From Brevundimonas sp. Root608 (GTDB lineage: Bacteria > Pseudomonadota > Alphaproteobacteria > Caulobacterales > Caulobacteraceae): 64,000 nucleotides of DNA. The position numbers and the translations under genes were made by a program. Where the stretch lies: the NCBI RefSeq assembly GCF_001427825.1, contig NZ_LMGT01000008.1:56340-120339 (forward strand), in the 5' to 3' direction. Below are positions 54,631-64,000 of the stretch, in pieces. How positions within the stretch are numbered: the first letter of the stretch is position 1; each line of letters starts with the position of its first letter. Under the pieces are notes generated by a model. That model was given only the letters and a program-made list of their open reading frames with translations. It ran no database searches and was not told the DNA's origin.

Positions 54631-55442
54631 CCCGCGACGACGCGATCGCCGTGCTGACGGAGGCCGGACAGGCCGAGGACGACGCCTTCCCGATGCTTGA
54701 GGCGGCCATCGCCTGCGCCATCCACGACTATCCGTTCCGTGATCCCGAGCCGGTCCGGACCCTGGCCAATCATGCGGCCGAACGGCTGGCCGAACGCGTC
54801 GGCGGCGAAGGCCCCGATGACGCTCTGGCCGAGACCATGGCCGCCGACCTACGGCTGAACGGCGACCTGCTTCACTATGACGACGCCGCCAATACGGACA
54901 TCATCGATGTGGCCGAACGCCGGCGCGGCCTGTCGGTGGCGCTGAGCGTCTTCTACCTCGATGCGGCGCGGCGGGCGGGCGTGAAGGCCCGGGGCGTCGA
55001 CTTCCCCGGTCACTTCCTGCTGCGGGTCGAGACGCCCGACGGCCCGGTGGCGCTGGATCCCTTCAGCCAGGGCCGGCTGGTCCTGCCGTCGGAACTGACG
55101 CGCCGCGCGCTCCGGGCCGGGCTGACCCCGCACGTGGCCGACCGCCTGGACGTGCTGATGGCCCCGGTCAGCGATCGGCAGGCCCTGATCCGCATGCAGA
55201 ACGTCCTGTTCAGCCGGGCCATCCGCGCCCAGGATTTCGAGGGCGCCGAACGCTCGGCCCTGCGCCGCGCCCTGCTGGACCCCGAGGATCACCGCCCCTG
55301 GCTGGACGTGGCCGCCGCGCGGGAGAAGCGGGGCGCTCTGGCCGGCGCGCTGGAGGCCTTGTCGCACGCCCGGACGCTCGACGACCCCATGGAGGTCACG
55401 CGCCGGATGTCGGTCGATCGCGTGCGCCTTCAGCTGAACTAG
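54627..55442 (+). CDS. SirB1 family transglutaminase-like/TPR protein
   Basis: Product of 271 residues, start overlapping yraN as ATGA. It belongs to the SirB1/Transglut_core2 family: [39 protein letters not shown], and [20 protein letters not shown], with a C-terminal TPR-like helical tail ([20 protein letters not shown]). The catalytic Cys of transglutaminases is not seen: the stretch reads [10 protein letters not shown]. The exact role is unknown; often found beside genes of translation or cell envelope. Confidence 0.85.
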   Translation: MTRDDAIAVLTEAGQAEDDAFPMLEAAIACAIHDYPFRDPEPVRTLANHAAERLAERVGGEGPDDALAETMAADLRLNGDLLHYDDAANTDIIDVAERRRGLSVALSVFYLDAARRAGVKARGVDFPGHFLLRVETPDGPVALDPFSQGRLVLPSELTRRALRAGLTPHVADRLDVLMAPVSDRQALIRMQNVLFSRAIRAQDFEGAERSALRRALLDPEDHRPWLDVAAAREKRGALAGALEALSHARTLDDPMEVTRRMSVDRVRLQLN

Positions 55443-55501
55443 GGTTGCGCGACCGCCGCCCTCTGCCCATTAGCCAAGGTCCACGGTTGGAAGGACAGGG
55501 C

Positions 55502-56446
55502 ATGCTCAGAGTCGCGATCCAGATGGACCCCGTCGAGGCGGTCAACATCGAGTCCGACACCACCTGGCTGATGATGACCACGGCCCAGGACCGGGGCCAT
55601 GCGCAGTGGGTCTATGATTTCCGCACCCTGGCGCTGGAAGACGGCAGGCTGTTCTGCCGCGCCCGGCCGGTGACGCTGCGCCAGACCGAGGGCGACCACG
55701 TCACCTTCGGCGACGAGGTGAAGCTGGACCTCGGCGCCGACGTGGACGTCGTCCTGATGCGCCAGGACCCGCCGTTCGACATGGCCTATGTCACGGCGAC
55801 CTATCTGCTGGAGACGGTGCACCCCCGGACCCTGGTGGTGAACGATCCGGCCGAGGTGCGCAGCGCCCCGGAGAAGCTGCTGGTGACGCAATTCCCCGGC
55901 CTTACCCCGCCAACGCTGGTCTCGTCGGATCCGGTCGCCCTGGTCGATTTCCACCAGCGCCACGGCGATGTCGTGCTGAAGCCCTTGCACGGCGCGGCCG
56001 GTTCGGGCGTGGTCAGGCTGAAGGCCGGCGACCCCAACCTCGAGGCCCTGATCGAAATCCACGCCATGGGAAGCCGCGACCCGCTGGTGATCCAGAAATT
56101 CATTCCGGCGGTGTCGAAGGGCGACAAGCGCATCATCCTGATCGACGGCGAGCCGGTGGGGGCCATCAATCGTATTCCCGCCTCGGGCCAGGTCCGTTCG
56201 AACCTGCGCGTCGGCGGTACGGCGGCCCCGGTCGAACTGACTGCCCGCGACCGCGAGATTTGCGCCGCCATCGGGCCGACGCTGAAGGCGCGGGGCCTTC
56301 TGTTCGTCGGCATCGACGTCATCGGCGACTACCTGACCGAGATCAACGTCACCTCGCCGACCGGCGCCCAGCAGCTCAGGCGGTTCACCGGCGTCGATGC
56401 GGCCGCGCTGATGTGGGACGTGATCGAGCGCAAGCGGGCGGTCTGA
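55502..56446 (+). CDS. gshB: Glutathione synthetase
   Basis: ATP-grasp ligase that adds glycine to gamma-glutamylcysteine. The ATG at 55502 has GGAAGGACAGGG upstream and gives 314 residues. The N-terminal [20 protein letters not shown] and [20 protein letters not shown], with [17 protein letters not shown] in the ATP-binding loop, [20 protein letters not shown], and [20 protein letters not shown], are all canonical GshB motifs. Confidence 0.96.
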   Translation: MLRVAIQMDPVEAVNIESDTTWLMMTTAQDRGHAQWVYDFRTLALEDGRLFCRARPVTLRQTEGDHVTFGDEVKLDLGADVDVVLMRQDPPFDMAYVTATYLLETVHPRTLVVNDPAEVRSAPEKLLVTQFPGLTPPTLVSSDPVALVDFHQRHGDVVLKPLHGAAGSGVVRLKAGDPNLEALIEIHAMGSRDPLVIQKFIPAVSKGDKRIILIDGEPVGAINRIPASGQVRSNLRVGGTAAPVELTARDREICAAIGPTLKARGLLFVGIDVIGDYLTEINVTSPTGAQQLRRFTGVDAAALMWDVIERKRAV

Positions 56447-56534
56447 TCCCATTCAGGGTTGCGGCCTGATATAGATCAGGATTGCATTTCGGGGAGGTTC
56501 GTGTTTCGTTCCCTGCTGCAGCGGGGAGGGCGCG

Positions 56535-58124
56535 GTGGCGGCTCGGGTGGTGACGGTCGCGTTCGAAGGCGTCGAGGCGCGGCGCGTGGACGTCGAGGTG
56601 CAGCTGGTCGGCAATGACGGGCCAATCGTCTTCGCCATCGTCGGCCTCCCGGACAAGGCCGTGGCCGAGAGCCGCGAGCGGGTGCGAGGGGCGTTCGCCG
56701 GCATCGGCCTGGCCCTGCCGTCGCGGCGGATCATCGCCAATCTGGCCCCCGCGGACCTGCCCAAGGAAGGCAGCCATTTCGACCTTCCGATCGCCCTGGC
56801 CCTGCTGGCCGCCATGGGGGTGATCGCGCCGGACGCGCTAGACGGGTGGGCCGCTGTCGGCGAACTCAATCTGGACGGCCAGATCGCGCCGGTGGGCGGA
56901 ACCCTGCCGGCGGCGGTCGCGGCCTCGGCCATGGGGCTGGGCCTGATCTGTCCCGAGGCCAACGGGCCCGAGGCCGCCTGGGCGGGGGACGTCAACATCC
57001 TGGCCCCGCGCTCGCTGATCGGCCTGGTCAATCATTTCAAGGGCAGCCAGGTCCTGCGCGCGCCGGGCCCGGGACCCGTTCGGACGGGGCCGGCGGCGGC
57101 GGACCTTCGCGAGGTCAAGGGTCAGGAGAGCGCCAAGCGTGCGCTGGAGATCGCGGCGGCCGGCGGCCACAACCTGTTGTTCGTGGGCCCGCCGGGCTCG
57201 GGCAAGTCGATGATGGCGGCGCGGCTGCCCGGCCTGTTGCCGCCGTTGACGCCGCAGGAACTGCTTGAAACCTCGATGGTCTGGTCGGTGGCGGGGTTGA
57301 TCGAGCGCGGGGCCCTGACGCGCGCCCGGCCGTTCCGCGCCCCGCATCATTCGGCCTCCATGGCGGCCCTGACCGGCGGCGGGCTGAAAGCCAAGCCGGG
57401 CGAGGCGTCGCTGGCCCACAACGGCGTGCTCTTCCTCGATGAACTGCCCGAATATTCGGCCCAGGCGCTGGATTCCCTGCGCGCGCCGCTGGAGACCGGA
57501 GAGATCGTGGTGGCGCGGGCCAACGCCCATGTCCGTTATCCCGCCCGCTTCCAGCTGGTCGCGGCCATGAACCCCTGCCGCTGCGGCGTCGGCGGGGCCG
57601 GACGCGGGGCCTGCGGCAAGGCCCCGCGCTGCCAGCGCGACTATCAGAACCGCATCTCGGGCCCGATGTTCGACCGCATCGACCTGACCGTCGAGACGCC
57701 GCCGGTCACGGCGTCGGACATGGCGCTGCCGCCGCCCGCCGAGGGCACGGCGGAGGCGGCGGCCCGGGTCGCCGCCGCCCGCGCCATGCAGGAGGACCGG
57801 CTGCGCGCCGCAGGCGTCGATCCGGCCGTCGCGCGCGATCAGGCCGTCAACGCCCGCGCCTCGGGCGAGACCCTGGACCGGTTCGCCACGCCCGACGCGG
57901 CGGGCCGGGCCCTGCTGATGCGGGCCGGAGAGGCCGGGGGGCTGACCGCCCGCGGCTGGACCCGGACCCTGCGGCTGGCCCGGACCATCGCCGACCTCGA
58001 CGGCTGCGACGGGGTCCTGCGGCGGCACATCGCGGAGGCCCTGGTCTATCGCCGCTCGACCGTCGGGGCCCAGGGCGATTTCGAGCGCCAGATCTCGCAT
58101 CGCGCAGACGTGCCTGTTTTCTGA
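56535..58124 (+). CDS. YifB/ComM family AAA+ Mg-chelatase-like ATPase
   Basis: ComM-type helicase that assists branch migration during uptake and integration of DNA in related bacteria. The GTG at 56535 has GGGAGGG 6-12 bases upstream; the product is 529 residues. An N-terminal S5-like domain (IVGLPDKAVAESRERVRGAF) is followed by the AAA+ core with Walker A VGPPGSGKSMMAARL near residue 220, LFLDELPEYSAQALDSLRAP, and the C-terminal zinc-type cysteines CRCGVGGAGRGACGKAPRC. Confidence 0.93.
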   Translation: MAARVVTVAFEGVEARRVDVEVQLVGNDGPIVFAIVGLPDKAVAESRERVRGAFAGIGLALPSRRIIANLAPADLPKEGSHFDLPIALALLAAMGVIAPDALDGWAAVGELNLDGQIAPVGGTLPAAVAASAMGLGLICPEANGPEAAWAGDVNILAPRSLIGLVNHFKGSQVLRAPGPGPVRTGPAAADLREVKGQESAKRALEIAAAGGHNLLFVGPPGSGKSMMAARLPGLLPPLTPQELLETSMVWSVAGLIERGALTRARPFRAPHHSASMAALTGGGLKAKPGEASLAHNGVLFLDELPEYSAQALDSLRAPLETGEIVVARANAHVRYPARFQLVAAMNPCRCGVGGAGRGACGKAPRCQRDYQNRISGPMFDRIDLTVETPPVTASDMALPPPAEGTAEAAARVAAARAMQEDRLRAAGVDPAVARDQAVNARASGETLDRFATPDAAGRALLMRAGEAGGLTARGWTRTLRLARTIADLDGCDGVLRRHIAEALVYRRSTVGAQGDFERQISHRADVPVF

Positions 58125-58159
58125 AGGGCTTTTGAGCGGGTGTTAATATCTGAGGCCGC

Positions 58160-59740
58160 ATGTTTCCCGCACAACGTGAGGGACGCGAGGCCAGAATGGC
58201 GCGACGTGGGAAGACGACCGAACCGGCAGACATGAAACCCGTCAGGGGGGACGCGCCCGAACAGCAGTTCCTGCGCCTCATGAGCCACGAGATGCGCACG
58301 CCCCTGAACGGCGTGATCGGCATGCTGGGCCTGCTGCAACGCACGCGGCTGGACGGGGCGCAGCGCGCCTATGCCGAAGCCGCCCGCTCCTCGGCCGAAC
58401 ACCTGCTCGGACTGGTCAACGATCTGCTGGACTACGCCCGGCTTGAGGCCGGCAAGCTGGAGTTCGACGCCGCCCCGGTCGATCTGGAAGGCCTGGTGCG
58501 GGGCGTCGCCGAACTGTTGAGCCCCCGGGCGCACGACAAGGGTCTGGAGATCGTCTGGTCGGTCGCCGCCGACGCGGTCGACATCGTCGGGGACGAAGGC
58601 CGGCTGCGTCAGGTGCTGTTCAACCTGGCCGGCAATGCGATCAAATTCACCGAAACCGGCGCCGTGCGCATCACGGTCGAGCGGGTCGGCGGCGCGGCCT
58701 CGCGCCCGCGGCTGGCCTTCATCATCGACGACACCGGTCCGGGCGTTCCGGCCGAGGCGCGCAAACGCATCTTCGAGGAGTTCGGCCACGTCGACGCCTC
58801 GGACGCCAGCCGCTTCGGCGGGGCCGGCCTGGGCCTGGCCGTGGTGTCCAAGCTGGCCTCGGCCATGAAGGGCGTGGTCACGGTCGGCGACCGGCCCGAC
58901 GGCCCGGGCGCCCGCTTCCGGTTCGAGGCCGCCTTCCCGCTCGCGAAGGGCGCCGCCGGCCGCGGCCGTCCGCTCGAGGGCTGCACGGTCAACGTCATCA
59001 GCCCCGACCCCTTCGTTCGCGCCGGCGCCGTCGCCCAGATCGAGGCTTGCGGCGGACGCCAGGGCGCCAATGGCGACGTGGTCCTGATCGACCACGCGGC
59101 CCGCGCGGTGGGTTCGGGACTGGCCGCCCGTCCGGCCCACGGCCGCGGCGTCATCCTGCTGAAGCCGTCGGAACGCGATCTGATCGCCCGCTACAAGGGC
59201 GTCGGTTTCCACGGCTATCTGATCAAGCCCCTCCGCCGCGCCTCCGTGGCCGAACGGGTGCTGGCGGCGGCCGGGGGCCGCGCCACGCTGCAGGCGGGCC
59301 TGCCGCCGCCGCCGCCGCCCGAGGACGATCGCGTCGGCCTGACCCGGTTCTCGGGCACCCGCGTCCTGCTGGTCGAGGACAATCCGGTCGGCGCCCTGCT
59401 CGCCGCGACCCTGCTGCGCCGCGAGGGCTGCGCGGTCGAGACGGCGGCCAGCGGCTATGAGGCGGTCGCGGCGATGAAGCGGGCCCGCTACGATCTGGTG
59501 TTCATGGATATGCGGATGCCCGGCATGGACGGGCCCAGCGCGGCTCGCGCCATCCGCGCCGGCGGCGACAGGACGCCGATCGTGGCCCTGACCGCCCACG
59601 CCTTTACCGAGGACCGCCGGACCTGTCTGGAGGCCGGGATGGACGATCATCTGGTCAAGCCGCTGGAGCTCGAGACCCTGCGCGCCTCACTCGCCCGCTG
59701 GACGAACCGCACGGAGCGCGCCAAGGTCGCCGTCGCATAA
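58160..59740 (+). CDS. Soluble hybrid histidine kinase with a degenerate and a true receiver domain
   Basis: Signalling kinase of 526 residues with no membrane segment and no input domain: the H-box [20 protein letters not shown] begins near residue 37 with the phosphorylated His43. The ATPase domain has [22 protein letters not shown] and [12 protein letters not shown] middle domain (about 275-370, with [11 protein letters not shown]) looks like a receiver that has lost its motif. The C-terminal receiver is intact, with [18 protein letters not shown], the phosphoacceptor Asp450 in [13 protein letters not shown], and VALTAHAF. The signal and the downstream regulator are unknown. An internal ATG at 58196 is another possible start. 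Confidence 0.9.
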   Translation: MFPAQREGREARMARRGKTTEPADMKPVRGDAPEQQFLRLMSHEMRTPLNGVIGMLGLLQRTRLDGAQRAYAEAARSSAEHLLGLVNDLLDYARLEAGKLEFDAAPVDLEGLVRGVAELLSPRAHDKGLEIVWSVAADAVDIVGDEGRLRQVLFNLAGNAIKFTETGAVRITVERVGGAASRPRLAFIIDDTGPGVPAEARKRIFEEFGHVDASDASRFGGAGLGLAVVSKLASAMKGVVTVGDRPDGPGARFRFEAAFPLAKGAAGRGRPLEGCTVNVISPDPFVRAGAVAQIEACGGRQGANGDVVLIDHAARAVGSGLAARPAHGRGVILLKPSERDLIARYKGVGFHGYLIKPLRRASVAERVLAAAGGRATLQAGLPPPPPPEDDRVGLTRFSGTRVLLVEDNPVGALLAATLLRREGCAVETAASGYEAVAAMKRARYDLVFMDMRMPGMDGPSAARAIRAGGDRTPIVALTAHAFTEDRRTCLEAGMDDHLVKPLELETLRASLARWTNRTERAKVAVA

Positions 59741-59775
59741 GCCGACGCGGGGGCGTCGCTTTCGAGGGACGCCAG

Positions 59776-61517
59776 ATGACCGACGCCAACACGCCCGCCA
59801 AACCCGCGCGGGGCCTCGGGGGACTGGCGGTCTACGGCGAGCGGCGCGTGTTCGTCATGCTGCTGCTCGGCTTTTCGGCGGGCCTGCCCTTTCTTCTGAT
59901 CTTCGACACACTTTCGGCCTGGCTCCGCGAGGATGGCCTGTCGCTCGCAGTGATCGGCTTCTTCGGTCTGGCGACCCTCAGCTACACACTCAAATTCATC
60001 TGGGCGCCGCTGGTTGATCGCACGACGATCCCCGTCCTGACGAAATGGCTCGGGCATCGCCGCTCGTGGATGGTCGTGACCCAGGCGCTGGTCGTCTTCG
60101 GCCTGTGGTCGATCTCGGGCCAGAACCCGTCCGGTTCGCTGGCTTCGGTCGCCATGTTCGCGGTCCTGACCGGCGTGTTCGGCGCCACGCAGGACATCGT
60201 CATCGACGCCTGGCGGATCGAGGTCGCGGACGATACGCGCCACGGCGCGATGGCGGCGGCCTATCAGCTCGGCTACCGCTTCGCCCAGATTCTGGCCGGC
60301 GCCCTGCCGCTGGTGCTGGCGGACATCTACAATTGGAACGTTTCCTACGCGGTCATGGCGGCGCTGATGGGGATCGGCATCGCCGCGGCCTTGTTTGCTC
60401 CGCGGGAGAAGGCGCACGAAATCCGGCCCATTCCGGTCGGGGACGTTCCGTCCCGCCCGCCGCTGGAGTTTCTCGAGTGGATCGTGAGGCTGCTGATCAT
60501 CGTCATCGCGGCGCTGATCATCGGGTCCGGCCTGACCGGCGCGGCGGACATGCTGGCCGGGGGGCTCGGTCTTGTGGGCCTGTCTGCGACGAGCGCAGAA
60601 GCGTTGAAGGCCGCGTGGACGGCCAAACCGGACGGTGTCTACATCCAGGTCGCCGCAACCTTCGGCGGGCTGGCGCTGCTGGTGCTGGCCTGCTGGCCGA
60701 TACCGCGCGTACCGACCCGTCCAGGGGCCTATCTGGCGGGCTCGTTCGGGGAGCCGCTGAAGGACTTCTACCGACGCTTCGCCGGCGTTGCGACGCTCAT
60801 CCTCGCGTTGATCTGCGTCTACCGACTGGCCGACTTCGTCCTCAACATCATGAATCCGTTCTACCTCGACCTCGGCTTCGACAAGACCGAGGTGGCCGAG
60901 GTCCGCAAGGTCTTCGGTGTCTTCGCCACGACCTTCGGCGTGTTCGTGGCGGGATGGGCAGTGGCGAAATTGGGCCTCATCCGCACCATGGTGATCGGCG
61001 CCTTCATGAGCCCGCTGTCGAATCTGGTTTTCGCCTGGCTGGCTGTCCAGGGCCCTGATCTCGGCGCGCTTTTCGTCGCCATCGGCATCGACAACGCCGC
61101 CACGGGTTTCGCCGGCACCGCATTGATCGCCTATATGTCGAGCCTGACATCCCTCGGGTTTACGGCGACGCAATACGCCCTGTTCAGCTCGCTGTACGGC
61201 CTGCCGGGGAAGCTGATCGCGTCGCAGTCCGGGCGGATCGTCGAAGGATCGGCCCGGGCGGCCGAGGGCGGGGGGCTGTTCGCGCCTCTGAGGGGCCTGT
61301 TCGGGAACCTGCCGGCTGGATCGCTGGTCGAGGGGGCGGCGACCAGCGGTGTGACGCCGGCGGCGCTGGGCGCCGGTTATGTGGTCTTCTTCCTTTACTC
61401 GACCGTGATCGGGGTCTTCGCCGTGGCGCTGGCCTTCATCGTGGCGCGCAAGCAGACCGAACTGCAGGCTCGGCAGGCTGAGGAAGCGGCCGCCGATGCG
61501 ACGGAAGCCCACCCGTC

Positions 61518-61521
<4 letters not shown>
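59776..61521 (+). CDS. ampG: AmpG family muropeptide MFS transporter
   Basis: Inner-membrane permease that imports anhydro-muropeptides for cell-wall recycling. The 581-residue product has at least 12 hydrophobic segments and AmpG blocks: LLGFSAGLPFLLIFDTLSAW, GFFGLATLSYTLKFIWAPLV, ATQDIVIDAWRIEVADDTRH, and IDNAATGFAGTALIAYMSSL. The large central loop (about 200-330) and the C-terminal extension are consistent with alphaproteobacterial AmpG, which is longer than the E. coli protein. The amgK-murU pair at 29138-30939 would use its product. Confidence 0.9.
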
Positions 61522-63797
<2,276 letters not shown>

Positions 63798-63844
63798 GGG
63801 ATGTTCCTAAAGCGGGGGGGCGGCCGGGACAACCGCCGCGGCCG

Positions 63845-63962
63845 TCTCCCTCCCCCGAAGTGGGGAGGGTGGTCGCGCAGCGACCGGGTGGGGAATGGCG
63901 GACGCACCCCACCCTGTCGTCGCTTCGCGCCGACATCCCTCCCCATGAAGGGGAGGGAGAAG
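63845..63962. repeat. Dispersed intergenic palindromic repeat, copy C (inverted)
   Basis: About 118 bases upstream of maeB. It is the reverse-complement version of copy B: CTCCCTCCCCCGAAGTGGGG at the left and CCATGAAGGGGAGGGAGAA at the right end. The 34-base core at 63901-63934 is identical to that of 39149-39182 when inverted. No coding capacity is seen. The region runs to the window end without a gene. Confidence 0.88.
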
Positions 63963-64000
63963 CAGGCGTGCGTCATCGCCGCTTCCGGAGAAGCGGTTGG

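Overview
The window is a continuous, very GC-rich (roughly two-thirds G+C or more, judged by eye), densely packed bacterial chromosome segment. The gene content points to an alphaproteobacterium of the Caulobacteraceae, most likely Brevundimonas-like: AddAB instead of RecBCD, the AmgK/MurU peptidoglycan-recycling pair beside TsaE, a trpF-trpB-trpA-accD-folC run, the NADP malic enzyme with a phosphotransacetylase tail, and many ATGA/GTGA start-stop overlaps. The genus is an inference; no rRNA or tRNA gene was seen to confirm it.

Layout. 1-8009 (minus strand): trpS (3' end off the window), murJ, glnD, mutS. 8085-10262 (plus): a cobalamin riboswitch and the BtuB-type receiver gene it controls. 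10246-13090 (minus): a degenerate aldo/keto reductase and recQ. 13367-21667 (plus): rRNA methyltransferase, pseudouridine synthase, FAD oxidoreductase, then trpF-trpB-(secreted protein)-trpA-accD-folC. 21706-32258 (minus): one long convoy read as acyltransferase, tsaE, amgK, murU, addB, addA, then trxA and a frame-split small secreted protein. 32370-39112 (plus): S9 peptidase, AsmA-like protein, esterase, AMP nucleosidase. 39245-43875 (minus): phasin, creatininase-family hydrolase, and an emrA-emrB-tetR efflux operon with a visible TetR-type operator inside its promoter. 44172-49248: nth, an orphan ATP-grasp ligase, a PfkB kinase, then a Tat-exported repeat protein followed by a cupin-4/JmjC oxygenase. 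49245-50886 (minus): Smr protein, YozG-type regulator, DUF2975 membrane protein and a 38-residue membrane peptide. 51098-63797: rdgB, hemW, rsmI, yraN, sirB1-like, gshB, comM-like, a hybrid kinase, ampG, and maeB on the opposite strand.

Most genes are housekeeping. The part that looks least described is 47241-49248: a protein with a clean twin-arginine signal followed by eleven 18-residue Asp/Arg/Gly repeats, and immediately downstream an Fe(II)/2-oxoglutarate oxygenase of the family that hydroxylates Arg or His in ribosomal proteins, here with a C-terminal winged-helix-like tail. I infer that the oxygenase modifies the repeats in the cytoplasm before Tat export, making a multi-site modified secreted polypeptide. 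Other points worth a look are the 38-residue peptide/DUF2975/YozG group with an upstream perfect palindrome, an acetyl-CoA carboxylase beta subunit with no zinc-ribbon cysteines, a secreted protein embedded between trpB and trpA, and a three-copy dispersed intergenic palindromic repeat.
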